Assembly: GCA_022592435.1 (NCBI GenBank)
Contig: JABYQS010000019.1
Coordinates: 186,001-250,000, forward strand
Reading direction: 5' to 3'
From: Cerioporus squamosus
Taxonomy: Eukaryota; Basidiomycota; Agaricomycetes; Polyporales; Polyporaceae
Length of the DNA stretch: 64,000 nt
The position numbers and the translations under genes are program-made. Shown piece by piece: positions 32,534 through 45,137 of the stretch (position 1 is the first letter of the stretch; the number at the start of each line of letters is the position of its first letter). Below the pieces are notes generated by a model. The model ran no database searches, had not been told where the DNA came from, and worked only from the letters and a program-made list of their open reading frames with translations.

Positions 32534-35029
32534 ATGGACTCTGCCACAAACAAGAAGACAACGGAAGAGGAACGACAGGCCGAAATCCGACGGCAGATTG
32601 CACTCTTGCAGGCGCAACTTGGCGAAGCAGACCATTCTGAGAGTAGCGGCTCAGACAATCCGCTCAAGCGCAAAATCAATGATGCTCATGTCTTAGTTCC
32701 GGAAACGCCATCCAGTATGTACGAACCACGTTCGCATCGAGCAACATACTGACGGCGGGCAGAGAAGAAGAAGCCTGCAGCGGCGGTGAAGCCGGTGCAC
32801 ACTACGCGCATCAGTAACACGAAGCAGCCGCCCTCCTTTCCTCTGCAGAAGCCGAGGAATGTGCCGCCACCACCTTCCTCGTCAACGGTCTTGCAGAAGC
32901 TTGCTCAGGCTCACAACCAGAAAAGCAAGGCCACCCCTCAAGAAGTGGTAACCCGATCAAACTCGTTCTCGGCTCGACCACCACCTGTCGCACCCCCGTC
33001 AGAGTCCGACGGAGGTAACAGCCACGCCAGAGACGAGAATCTCGCCCTTGTTGAAGACCTTCCCATGGGGCCCGCCGAGCACAAACCACCGTTCGACGAT
33101 CCGCACTTTGAGAAGCTCGAGCCGAACTCTGGAATCCGCTTATCGTTAGCCCTTATCATTTCTAGACGGAATCGGCTTTGACACGTCATTGCTCAGGTCT
33201 CGGGTCATCGCACACGAGGACTTCCAGGATTATCTGCGTGGTCGATACTACCTGTCGCCATCGAAGCTATACTCTGTCGTGCGCCTTCTCCCGAACAAGC
33301 AAGGATACGACGTTCCGGTCTGCGGAGACTGGCTCACCATTGCAGTCGTCGCTGAGCGGGGACAGATGAAGTTCACGCAGGCCCCGGTAGGCGTCTCGCG
33401 CGATGACGCAGTGCAACGAGACGGCGATCGGATGGACGAGCTCCCTTCGCTCGACGGCCAGCCTCAGGCACAGGCTGGTCCGTCCCGCCCTTTCCAGAGG
33501 CGACGGAAGTCCCAGGACGACGGCTCGAAGCACGTGGGCAAGAAGTACGTCAACATGAAGCTGATCGACTTTGGCTGTCGGTCGCGCGGGTCCTCCACAG
33601 ACGGAGGCAAGGCGAAGATCCGCGGCGATGCGTATCTCTCGCTCTTGCTTTTCGAGTCGGACTCGTTCGACGTGCTGACAAAGGAGGACGGGACGAAGGA
33701 GAAGATATACCGCGGGGGAAGCCGTGGCGCGTTCGAGCGGATATCGAAGATGCGGGAAGGGGCCGTGGTTGCATTGCTGAACCCGAAGATTCTGAAGCCG
33801 TTCCAGGTGTGATTATCGCCTGTCTACGGTCCTCTCATGCACTAACTTCTCCGGCAGCGGTCCGCAGATAAGCCGCATCCAACGGAGAACATCCTGGCTC
33901 TGACCCCAGAATCGGACACGTCCATCGCTATCATCGGGTATGCCCAAGACCTCGGGCGGTGTCGAGCGATGAAACGCGACGGCACCCGGTGCAGCTCGTG
34001 GTGCGACAAACGCGTCAGCGACGTCTGTGACTTCCACATCCAGACCGCGGTGGAGCGGGCGCGTGCCTCACGTCCCGAGTTCTCCGTAGGGTAAGCTGGC
34101 CCTCGTGCAGGACATCATACGATTGCTAATCTCGGATGCTACAGGACGAGCGGTATGAAAACGTCTGCCAAGAAGAAGCCAGAGTATGACCCTGCACGGC
34201 AGTGGGGCTTGAAGCCGGAGACACAAGCCTCGGGGGCAACGTATGTCGTTTCCGGACACGTCATCTCTGGAGCAGCGTCGCAGCCGATGTACATCGGAGA
34301 AACCGTTGGGCGGGAGGCGCAGGCTAAGGCGGCGCGCAAGCTGGCGGCAGATTCTGATAAGGCGTTACAGCGGCTACTCTCTCGCGACAAGGAGGGCACC
34401 AAAGCGCTTGTCTCGGCGCGTGAGTTCGCGAAGCGCAAAGCGGAGGCGGCAAAGGAGGAAAAGGGGAAGAAAGGCAAAGGCAAGGACAAGGGCAAGGGCA
34501 AGGGCAAAGAGAAGACTGAGGTCGTGAAGAACGGAGACATGTCGTCAAAGTCCGAAGCTGATGGGGACGAGGAGCAGCCAAGGAAGAACGCGTACTCTGC
34601 GGAGCTGATAAAACAACTTGGATTCGATCCGACTGCGAAGGATGGCCGTGCGGTCAAGGACGCGAACGTCCAGAGCAAAGTGAGATGATCTCCATGTCTT
34701 CGCTGATGTGGCTGCTCAACTTGAAGTTGTAGATGAATGCCCTCGCTGCGCTCCAGGCGAAACGGAAGATCGAGTTAGGTCCGCGTCCTGGGAAGACGCT
34801 ATCCTGCGTTCGACGGCCGGATAATTCTGTTTCCAAGACGAACGCGGAACCGCTCCCTCCTGCAGTGCACGACGACCTCGAATACGCGGACGAGCATGAT
34901 GATCCGTTGTCTATCCCCGAAGGAGACAGCGATGACGAGCTCGAGAAGGAGGAGATTGCAGCTTTTGGACGTCGCGTCGGTATGAACTCAGAGACCATGG
35001 TTGATCTAGACGATAGCGACTGCGAATAG
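32534..35029 (+). CDS. MCM10: Mcm10 DNA replication initiation factor
   Basis: Six exons give about 745 residues. A short N-terminal coiled coil (EEERQAEIRRQIALLQAQL) is followed by a disordered Pro/Ser region, then the conserved core: an OB-fold starting at SRVIAHEDFQDYLRGRYYLS and continuing through PNKQGYDVPVCGDWLTIAVV, FGCRSRGSS and GAVVALLNPKIL, then the zinc-binding segment LGRCRAMKRDGTRCSSWCDK with VCDFHIQ. Mcm10 binds single-stranded and double-stranded DNA and helps activate the CMG helicase and load polymerase alpha in the nucleus. The C-terminal part has a Lys/Gly run (34462-34513) and an acidic tail ending DLDDSDCE. A large insert with SQDDGSKHVGKKYVNMKLID splits the OB region, as in other fungi. 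Intron phases all agree and no lesion is visible. Housekeeping gene inside an otherwise accessory stretch. Confidence 0.93.
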
Positions 35030-35188
35030 AGCGCTTCGCAGGAAACATCGATTCCCAACTGCAAAGTCGTGGAGCCAATCACCCGTTTCCCATCCGTTTC
35101 GTATTGGCATACATCATGGTAGAACGAGATTACATACATGGACTATTCCTATGAGCTACGAGACACAGCACTAATGCACAGCTATGTA

Positions 35189-36440
35189 TCATGAAGGGGT
35201 AAACATCTCCTTAGTCTCCGTGAGACCCTTTACTGCATCCCATTTCAGTTTGCCGGCCCGAATCAGCTTGACAACCTCTGCCCCACCGATGCGGCCTGTG
35301 TCAGGCTGAGCCCGGTGGGCCCTGTAGTGCTCCATATGCTGTGCTAGGCGGTCGTGTCTGGGGGTCGTCCAAGTACACAGGCCGCCGGAGGGGGAATACC
35401 TCCCGTTGTCGAGATAGAACGGACATCTCACCTCCCCTGTCTTTGCCACCGTCAGGGCGTCGAACATCTTTTTCGGCAACCCAGACTCCTTCGCCTTTGG
35501 CTCCTTTGAAATCGAGATTCGCGATCCCTCAGTCCCCTTGCGCGACTTTGAGACATGCGATGCATCCTGGTAAGTCGGATCCTCGTTTTCCGATTCATAG
35601 TCGGATTCGGAGAGGCACCGCTTGCGCGACCCGGACTTCACGCCTCGGGGAGGAGGAGAGGGTGGTGCCTGGGCTACAGCCTTGCCCTTGCCCTTCGGTT
35701 TAGCTGCCCTGGTGGAGGGGGTACGCGTTGCAGGAACAGCGGCGGGAACCGCACCGGAGATGGGAGGGGCTGTGGCCCGCGGGCGGAGATTCCTGCGAGG
35801 CACAGAGATGTTGGTTATTTCTCCGAGGCTTGCAGTGGATCGGATGCGCCTGAGGGACCGGGGTTGAGCAGATTGCAGCACGTAGAGTGATTGGTTATCA
35901 TTACCTGGAGGACTCTCCGATCGAGTACGAGCAATCGGGAACGCCAACGCGATGCCCTAGCATTGCGAACATCGATAAGTATGCACTTGTAGAAGGAAAT
36001 GCAGGTGTACTTACCAGATGGCCCCGCGTGCTCTTCCTCAGATTCGTCGTCGTCGTCGACCTGGGAGTCCTCCTCCCCCGACTGCTCAACCTCCTTTTCA
36101 GATTCGTCGTTGTCGTCGTCGACCTGGGAGTCCTCCTCCTCCGACTGTTCAACCTCCTTTTCAGACTCCTGAGAGTCGTCCTCCTCAGGCTGATCGTTCT
36201 CCATCACCCCCATGCCTTTCAAACTGGAGTGTTGCTCGACGTCCGAGGCCAGCTCATCGTCCTCGTCCGCTTCGGGCTTGTGCCCGTCAAACTCATCTGC
36301 CCCATCCCAGTCCTGGAGCGCGGTAAGCAATATGAGATATGGGTTGCGTACAGGTAACAGCTAAGAGTACTCACCAGGGCTCCCAGTCCCAGTCCAGGCG
36401 GACCCAAGATACAGGATCCCAACTTGAGGTTGAAAGGCAT
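35189..36440 (-). CDS. Acidic nuclear-type protein with Cys/His segment, function unknown
   Basis: Three exons with agreeing phases (36440-36375, 36312-36015, 35904-35189) give 359 residues. The N-terminus is short and hydrophobic (MPFNLKLGSCILGPPG). Exon 2 is very acidic, with a twofold tandem repeat around SEKEVEQSEEEDSQVDDD. The middle is basic and Pro/Ser-rich (KPKGKGKAVAQAPPSPPPRG) with nuclear-localisation-like clusters (GSRKRCLSESDYESE). Near the C-terminus VRCPFYLDNG, then GLCTW, then RLAQHMEHYRAH resembles a degenerate C2H2 unit. Intron 2 is 110 nt, longer than most here. The exon 1 choice is the weakest part of the model. It is convergent with MCM10. A chromatin or DNA-binding role is only a guess. 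Confidence 0.65.
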
Positions 36441-37569
36441 GTAAGAATAGAATGTGGATGAGATGAAGTACGAAGCAGGGAGGGTATCGAGGGATGGGAG
36501 AGATGTAGAGACTGAATGTCGTTGAGCGACGAGGGAAGGACCGTGTGCGAGCTTGAAATATGCGTTGCCCGCGGCGAGCACGTGAGCAGACGCGCAAGTA
36601 CTCCGCGGCGCGACTGTTGAACGCATTCAACAATCCATGCGGTCCAGTAACGTGACAATGGTGGTCGCGCTGCCTCATCGTCCTTTGTCTTCACTACCAC
36701 GCGCATCAGGTCTGCACGTTCAGCCCGGAATTACGCACACTCACCTCCTGGCCCCAAACCACCGATTGCTCTCAGCCCTACTTCCCGCCAGGATGATCCG
36801 CGTAGTCTGGCCGCAGCTAGAACAATTCGTGAGCTCTCAACTATCTCCTGTAACAGACGTCAGTTCCTCGTAGCACTCGAGTTTGTTCAATCGCTGCCTA
36901 CGTAAAGGAGTCATAGCATCGAGTGTCTGTCGTCTTCAGTGGCGCAGCTGGGCCTTCCATTACGGTCGCTATAATGATTCAGATATAATCTGCGATCGAA
37001 ATATGCCCGTAACTTGGTCAACACACCGCAAGCTCTCCTTGTGTATCACACCACCGTTCACGACGCACAGGATGCGTCGATACCCGCCTCTTCTTCAGCG
37101 CAGCGCGATAACCACCTGCAACTGTAGCCTCCACGCTGGCCTGCGACCCTCTAGACTTTATACGAACGGAAATGCAAAGTGCACGCACTCCGACAGACTC
37201 TATGGACAAAAAGACCCGACGTGGAGCAGCAGGCCAGAGTGGCAGCCAATATACCGTCAGACCTGTGGTCGCTGCTGCAATAGCACAAGTATCAGCTTGC
37301 AACGACCGCAAGCATCGATACGGTATGCCAATTTTCATAGCAATGATCCGGTGGTAGACGTCCTCGTCGCCGCATTTCAACCCTCGAAGTCCCGCATGGC
37401 ATCTCAGACATACCAGCGGTAAGTGACGTGTACCGCTGGTATACCTTGAAATGACCGCTACGTTGGCATTAATGCCACTACTTGCTTCAGGACGCCATGT
37501 GTCTACGCGCCGTCATCCATACTTCGCGCTTAGCGACACGCGGCCAATAAGTAACGGAATCCATTGACA
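36441..37569. other. Intergenic region without recognised genes
   Basis: About 1.1 kb upstream of the acidic-protein gene and up to repeat B. It is lower in GC than the coding stretches. No coding exon is supported. Confidence 0.4.
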
Positions 37570-38584
37570 CTATGCGTTTCTGTTCGAGCCTCGGACAGCC
37601 TAAGCTCCAACCGCGACCGTGTCCCCAGAGCGGACACCGTTCGCGGAGACTTCATGCCGGAGACTGCCCGAGGCACTTGCGTCTCTCTGAAGCGCCCGTT
37701 GCGGGGACTCGGTAAACAACGTACCTCGAGAGCGTCACACCAGACACTACCGTGCTGCTTACAGCAACAGCTATGCTAGCACGGGTAGATCGAGTGTACT
37801 CCATTCATCGCAGGTCTGCTATGTCCACTCGGTTGACTACGACAACTACGAAGTCGCCCGAGTTGTGACGTGGCCTCGCTTAGGCCTTGATCTCGCACCG
37901 ATAAGGGTTTGCTGCGACTTGTATGACCGGTGGAGCATTCCGCTTGCATATCGTGCCTCACGATTCATTTCGATGGTTATCCTGCGATTGTTGTCAGTCC
38001 CCATGATAACGATACCATGGATCGTTAGGGGCAAGGAAACAGCGGTGCCTCACCATACAACATACTCATGCTGAGGAAACACTTTTTGAATACATTGATT
38101 CTGCGCCGGGCCGCTGCCTTGAAACCCCGTCAGAAAGGCATAGGGGGTTGATTGGGTGAGACAGAGCAGACAAGTTTTCGTGCTCCGTAGAGGCGCCTAC
38201 GTAACGCAAAACTGTGTCCATCAAGAATCCCTTCACAAACCTTCACATGCCCCGTTGGGCTACTGTAGACCGTAGTGCCAGAGTCCCCGCGCAAACTGAG
38301 GCTCAAATATGGGAGCATGGGGTGCGCACGTTCGCCACAATAGCTGCTACCTGACAGATCCGTAGTCCAGGAACTCGAACTCGACTTCAATAAGTGCTAG
38401 GAGGGGCGAAGGGGCGCAAGCGCTCGGTGCCGGGATCTCGGTGTGGTTTGTCGTCTTCCACGTAAGTTCGTTTCCAGCATATCGCAGAACGTGAGCTCTG
38501 TAGCTTGAGTTTCTTACAATCCCACAGCATACCTACAGGTCATCTCATGCTTGCTGGAGTATTCGATGCTACAAGAGAAGCTGT
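37570..38584 (-). repeat. Dispersed inverted repeat, copy B
   Basis: About 1.0 kb, the inverted partner of 15589-16587. It ends about 90 bp from the 3' end of the PKS gene. The two copies share blocks along their whole length with many substitutions and small indels, so they are old insertions of one element rather than a recent copy event. No coding capacity is evident. Confidence 0.75.
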
Positions 38585-38670
38585 TCTTACGCGCAATCGC
38601 CTGTAACCTACAAGTACCTTCGGCACACCACCGAGTACCAACAACATGATACACGAGGGCGGATTTGGGG

Positions 38671-41600
38671 TTAACCTAGGCGATTCAGGGCCTTTTGCAA
38701 GCAGCGCGACACCTCCGCGATCTGCGAGAAAGTTGTCAGTACATCCAGTGGCAACAGCTTAGGCTCTGGGAGGTACTAACGTTCTCTGTGTCGAATGCAC
38801 TGAAGTGATCTCCCGGGACATCGAAGATGGTCATCTTCTCGCCAAGCACCTCCTCCCACATCGGGACCGTCCATTCGTCGCCCGCTTTCGTGAAGAACGC
38901 GCGTACACGGGGATCCGTAATCGCTTCCCCTGCATAGGCCGGAATCGCATTCCCCTTGCGAGAGCGGAGGTACACCGTGCGGAGAGGTCCCTTGTAGACA
39001 AATGCACTGTGCGTCGGATCGTAGTTGACGAGTGCGCGGGTGGCATAGCGTATTTGCTCTTGTACCAGCGCCACAGTGCGGGGCGATGTGCCATCCTCTG
39101 CAAAAGCTTTCTTCGCGATCGCGTCGAGGAGCGGGTCCGGGATTGTACTCTTCGTCTGCGGCGCGGGACTGTCGATGAGGATCAGGCCATTGACCTTGGT
39201 ACCAGCGGAAATCAGCCGTCTTCCGATCTCGAACGCCAGGACACCGCCAAAAGACCACCCTGTTGCGAGAGTTCAGTACTCGGCGGTCCTTCACAGCTCG
39301 CGCGTAAGGGGGTCAGCTCACCTCCCAGGATACAGCCTCCTTGGAATGTTCCTTCATTACGGAAGAGGGTATTCAACAGCCCGACATATTCGATGGCCAT
39401 CGAGACCAGCTCCGTATCCGGCCGGGCGCCGGCAGGTGCATTGTTCGCGTGGTAGCCGGTGTTCTGGACGGCCCAGACGTCGCATTCGAGCGGAGTGAGC
39501 TTCGCGTAACCACTGATCAGACCACCGCCGTCGTGGAATAGGACGAGAGGCGGAGCGCGCGACCCATCGGGAGCTGCCTGTAGGCGAACGACTTCGGGAC
39601 GGGCGTGCTTCGGGAGCGAAAGAAGGGTGGCAGAGGGCGGCAGAGTTGTATTCGCAGACAATCTCGGGGACCTCGCTGCCGAGATAGCGGCAACCAAGTC
39701 CTTGACTGTCACGCATGTCAGTATCATCTCCTCGTCGATCTTGATAGACAGCCGGGTCTGGAAGGCATGCCGAGCCTCGATGGACGTGAGAGAGTCGAGT
39801 CCCAGGCTGCTGAGCTCCGCGCTTTCGACGAGATGGTCCACGGGGATGTCGAGGATCATGGACAGGACGTCCTTCACGACGCTCAGCCCGTCAAGACCCG
39901 GAACGTGGTCGTCTACTTCGGAGGGCAAGGACGCCGGAGGGGAGGGGCACTGCTCGGGATCCTCGTCAAGCAGGGTGACAGTGCTGTCCGCTACAGAGTT
40001 TCCTCTCGTCCTGCGTCCCTGCTTGGCCATGACGATTTCCACGAGAGCACGGACGGTCGTCGCAGCAGCAAGCACATGTGTGTTGACGGTATCAGCGGGG
40101 AGCAGAGGACGGAGTCGGGACACGAGCTCCCATATCATGAGGGAGTCGATGCCGAGATGAGCTAGCTCGGCATCCAGGACGATGTCCTCCTTCGCGAGGC
40201 CGGCGGTCTCAGCAATGATGCGGATGATGTTGTGTTCTGGAGTGGTTGCGAGCTGAGCGGGAATAGCGGGTATGCTGACCGGCTTGAGAGTTGACTGATT
40301 GGCCTCATCGCTGACACGCTTGACGATCGCTTGGTTCGCTATATCGCGAGGAGATGCTGCAGGGACATGCGAGGGCGGCGCACTGGCTCCCAGGGCACGT
40401 TTGAGACTTGCCAAGGGTACCTTGCGGAAGCGAGCCCGTTTCAGAGACGCAATAACGCGTCGTCCGGGATCAGCGAGTTCCCAAGCATAAACGTCGGCCA
40501 CGGTCATCGTCTTGTCTGCATGCGTGACGGACGCGAAAAAGCCGTAGTGCGCAGATGGGTCCACGATATCCGGTACGACCTTGAGCTTGTCGACCTGGGT
40601 GCAGATGCATGCGTCTCGGCCGTTCATGCCCAACGTGAAGTTAATGAGGAAGCCCGCGACGTGCAAGAGTGTGTCGACAAAGATCGGGTTGATGACAAAG
40701 GGTATTGTAGGGGCTGAGCGTGCTTGAGGAAGTTGGACGACAGCATAGGCAGTAGATTGGCTCGTGTTCACGGTGATCGTTTGGATTGTACGATAGATCT
40801 CCGAGTAGTTGACAACGTTTGGGAAGAGAAGGTCATACACCGTCCGAGTGCCGAACGTCTCCGGCTGGACCGTCGAGTCCCTGGACAAGAGGAGGTGGAC
40901 CTCTCTCTCCAGCGTCGGCTTGGCATGACTGAGCTTCGACAGGGACTCTTCGGCCGTCTTCCTCTTATACGAACCCGTGCAGTGGAGCTGAGGATGAGCG
41001 TTTGGTTCGCTGATAGAGAGAACGCTGAAAGAGCCGGCGCCGTTGGCAGACGGCATGATCTCCACGCGGAGTGTTGCTCGATTCCCGGAAGTGTAAACCA
41101 GAGGTTTGGGGTAGACGGTATCCGAGAGGGCGAGCACATCTCCCGTCTTCCAGTCAGAACGATCCGCCAAGACCTCCTGGGCAGCGGAGTACGCGAGCTC
41201 CGTGTAGACGGACGCAGGACAGAGTGCGACGCCGGCGACCTGGTGCCCCAAGATGAGATCTGCTACGGAAGCGATGTCTCTCTCGAAGGTGAAGGGCTTG
41301 TCCGAAGCTGGTTGGAGGGCCGGGAGGTCACAACTGAGAGGGAGCCCAGTCTGCACTGGAACTTGTGCTTGAGGCGGAGGGCTCTCCTCGAAGGGAACCC
41401 AGAAGCGAGTGTCGGCGAACGGGTAGCGGGAAAGGTCAACCAATCTAGCCTCGGGCGCGAGGTCCGCGAACACCTTCCTCCACTGCACAGGCGCGGAGGT
41501 GGAGTACAACTGTGCGAGCGATCCGCAAAGCGTCTCGAAGTCGCGGGTCTTCCTGCGCAACGAAGGGATCAGCAGTGGCGTCCCGTCCGCTTGCAAGCTC

Positions 41601-44347
41601 CGCATGAGGGACAAGGTCGTCGGATGAGGACCAATCTCGATGCAGGCTGCGATGCTTGAGACGTCGAGGTGAGATCGCAGGTCCGAGATACCCTGCAGGA
41701 ACCGTGCGGGCTCCCTGCAGTGGCGCGAGAAGTAGTCGGTCGTAAATGGCGTTAGGTCGCCAGGTTGTATGAGGGTGCCGGCAACATTCGACAACACGGG
41801 AAGCTTGGGTGGGGAGTATGTAACCTCTGCTCCCAGTTTGCGGAGTCCGTCCAGAACGGGATCCATGGCTTCGGAATGATATGCATAAGGAACGTCTAGG
41901 CGGGTGTATTGGATACCTCGCTCCCCGCATAGCGTCTCAAACGCGTCCAAGTCGGACAAGCGGCCGCCGACAGTACAGTGAGCCGGGCTGATGCAACATC
42001 ACGCGGGTCAGTGGAGGTGAATTCTCCATACGATAGAAACTCGCCTGTTGTGACAACATATCTCCAAGGAAGGGCAGTCTGCAAGGAAAGCTTCGACGCG
42101 CTCAGGAGAGGCGCGGACTGAGGACATGGTGGTACTCTTGGGAGCGCACAGAGTAGCAATGAGACGCGCGCGAGTCGCCACAAGCTTCAGCCCATCATCG
42201 AGGGAGAGGACGCTAGAACACACGAGGGCCGCGTACTCGCCGAAGCTGAACATAGCTGTGCGTGAGCCACCAATCTACGATCTCCCTGTTGAACGTACCT
42301 ATGGCCGACCACTGCGCAGGGCCGGATGCCCCATGACTTCCACAGTTCAGCCAGGGCGTATTCGAGGACAAACAAACCTGAGTGCAGTGCCTCAAACTCC
42401 TCTTGACTATTGAAAGTGTGCGCGTCCGCGTTGTTCTGAAAAATCTTGACCACGCCGACGAAGCCCATGTCGAGGAGCTTCCGATCGCACGAGTCCACGA
42501 TGTTCGCCACCAACGGAAGGTCCCGGTAGAGCTCTGCGCCCATGCCCAGATACTGCGAACCTTGCCCGGAGAACACGAACACCACGTTCTCGGCTGCCGA
42601 GACCTCGGCCACCTTGGCGGAACGGAGGTTCTTCAGCACCTCGTCCATGGTCATCCCACTTGCAGAGATGCGGTACTTGTGAAGCTGGCGTCGAGCTGTT
42701 GCGGTGTACGCGAAGTCCTGCAGGGACGCTCCATCGTGGACAGACTCTTCCATCCGTGCGACGTAGGCAGCGCGGCGGTTCTCCGCAGCAGCAACGCTCC
42801 GGCAGGAGAGTCCGACGACCACGTCAGTGTTACGAAGTGGGCGGGATGTGGTGGGCAGCGGGGGGTTATACTCCTCTAGAAGAAGGGCAGCATTCGATCC
42901 TGAGGCTCCAAAGTTGTTCAGCAGCGCGAGGCGCTTTCGTTCGGAGACCCAAGGTACGGTGGTGGTGTTGATACGAACGTTGTCGGTGGCCAAGTCGGGG
43001 ATGCGGGGATTGAGCTGGTGAAAAGAGGGATGGCGAGGAATAGCGCGGTTCTTCATCATCAAGATGACCTTGGCGAGACTGGCGGCCCCGGACGCCGCCT
43101 CAGCGTGCCCGATATTGGCCTTGACGGATGTAACATAGAGAGGGTTACCAGGCGCGCGGTCAAGGCAGAACACCTGGCGAACGGCTTGTAGTTCAGTAGG
43201 GTCACCGGCCTGGGTCCCTGTCCCGTGGCATTCGACTACGCTGATTGCGGAGGGACAGATGCCGGCTGTCGCGACGAGCTTCTTAAAGAGCGCGGTTTGA
43301 GCAGGTATGTGAGGGTGAGTGATAGACCGCGCGTTGCCAGACTGGTTAACCTCCACCCCTCGGATGACAGCGAGAATCCGGTCATTCTCGGATATCGCAT
43401 CAGCGAGCCGCTTGAGCACGAATAGACCACATCCTTCCGAGCGACAGTACCCGTCCGCAGAGGCATCCCATGGGCGACATTGACCCGTTTCGCTGAGGAA
43501 GTGGCCCCGAGCGAGGCCTAGGTACATCTACAACCCATGTTAGGAGGATCTGCACTCGGTAATTGCAAGAGAACAGGACGTACATCGGGGCTTGTGATGA
43601 CGTTGACCCCTCCTGCCAGCGCCGCTCTGCAGTCCCCGACAGCTAGCGCACGACAAGCCTGATGTATGCCAACCAGGGATGCCGAGCAAGCCGTGTCTAG
43701 GACCATGGAAGGTCCCCCGAATCCGAAGGCATAAGAAATTTTGCCGCTAAGAAATGCTTTGAGAGTTCCTAACACGAATGTCAGATAGCCGTTCTTGTGA
43801 AGAGAAGTAGCGAGGATAAATGCCGGTGCTATAATACACGTCAATATCATCCCGTAGGTTGTGGACGTAGTCGTATGTCGCACATCCAACATACGTAGCG
43901 AAGGCATCCGGATCGAAAGAGGCCGTAGCGTTCGGAGAGTAGCCAGCGTCCTCCAACGCATGGTAGGCCGTCCGCAACAGCAAACGCTGCTGCGGATCCA
44001 TGCTACGAGCCTCGCGAGGAGAGATGTGGAAAAATGCGTTGTCAAAGGCATCGGCATCAGGCAAAAAGTTGCCATGGCTCGCACTCATTGAACGGCCATG
44101 AGGATGCTTGACGTTACTGGTATAAGCGGAGAGGATGAAACGCTCCTCGGGAATCTGGGATATATATGATGAGTCGCCCGTCTTGGATGCAGCACACTAG
44201 CGAGTGTACCTTGGAGACGGTGCTCAAGCCCTCCTCGAGCAGCTTCCAGAAGGCATCTGCGTTGGCAGCACCTGGAAAGTCTACCGCCATCCCGACAATG
44301 GCCACGGGGTGCAAGGCGATGGAAGCAGTGTTTTCGACGCTCTGCAT
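38671..44347 (-). CDS. Non-reducing iterative type I polyketide synthase, KS-AT-PT-ACP-ACP-TE
   Basis: About 1,700 residues. The protein begins [20 protein letters not shown], that is, directly at the ketosynthase. [10 protein letters not shown] (Cys), [13 protein letters not shown] and [12 protein letters not shown] (His). [17 protein letters not shown] and, across an intron, [32 protein letters not shown] (His) and [12 protein letters not shown] (Asp). Two ACPs: [10 protein letters not shown] and [27 protein letters not shown] and [10 protein letters not shown]. There are no KR, ER or methyltransferase domains. This set makes aromatic polyketides such as orsellinic-acid types in basidiomycetes, released by the TE. 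The usual N-terminal SAT starter domain is not seen. At least one intron (41988-42044) is GC-AG. A TATA-like CATAAAAGA sits at 44401-44409 on the minus strand, 54 nt before the ATG. The product is not predictable beyond class. Confidence 0.9.
41988..42044 (-). other. GC-AG intron in the PKS acyltransferase domain
   Basis: The donor reads AACAG then GCGAGT and the acceptor CATCAG; length 57 nt. Splicing joins ICCHNS to [13 protein letters not shown], the usual AT sequence. Reading through meets an in-frame stop, and no GT donor gives this junction. Confidence 0.8.
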
Positions 44348-44400
44348 GTCATATGAAAGGTGAAGACAAGTGTTGGCGGACCCCAGTGCTGGAGTTTTCG

Positions 44401-44409
44401 TCTTTTATG
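44401..44409 (-). promoter_or_regulatory. TATA-like element of the PKS gene
   Basis: Minus strand CATAAAAGA, 54 nt upstream of the ATG at 44347. The spacing matches the P450 and GH95 elements and argues that the ATG at 44347 is the true start, and so against a missed upstream SAT exon. Confidence 0.4.
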
Positions 44410-45137
44410 GCCCCCAAACACTGAGAACGCTCGGAGTCAGCGCCATGGTGCAAAGAGGACGAAGGGGCCACTTACATGAATGCGAAACGCTGCATGTCGG
44501 GCCAGCGGCTTTTGATCATGCAGGTCCCGACATGTGCTGAAGTTTGCATGCACGGAAGACATCAACACTGTACATTGAACGATCGACGGAACAGTGCCCT
44601 TGGACGAGTACCCCTTCAAGCAGACTCACTGCCAATTCCGTGTTGAAAGAGGCAAGCACGAAGCTGCCAACGAATGCCTCCTCGGAACGCTAAGAAGAAA
44701 TTTCCCAGGGCCGGCTCTGGTAGTAATGCCGGGCCGGACGCGAAGCTTCGCAGCCGCCCGCATACCTTGCGACATCTTCTATCCGCTGCACAACGGTAGT
44801 CGTAAGTAAACGCACACGCCCAGGACGCCTGAAGCCTACATACCTCATAACTGGAAGCACTCGACGTTATCCGATCCGATCTTTCGATTCGACCGGGACG
44901 GGTTCAAGCCGGTGGTGGCAGACAGGAATCAGGCCCGTCATACTTACATCGATGTTGCGTTGCTCACATAGATCAAAACTGCAAAGAGCTATAGGATATT
45001 TTTTGGGGATGACAAGGCTGGAGTGAACGCCGCAGTTCAAGTAGTCAGACTTCAGAGCGAGCCTATTTCGTTCCTACACACCTGCCATATCTGAAAGCCA
45101 CCTTTTATTCGGCAATACCCGAGCCCGCAGTGGCAGC
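44410..45137. other. PKS upstream region
   Basis: About 730 bp upstream of the PKS gene. I looked on the minus strand for SAT-domain sequence (an active-site GxCxG-type motif) and found none. No other gene is recognised. Confidence 0.4.

Noticed and set aside
44437..44619. Short minus-strand frame upstream of the PKS as a candidate SAT exon
   Set aside because: It lacks the active-site motif of SAT domains, and a TATA-like element lies between it and the PKS ATG.
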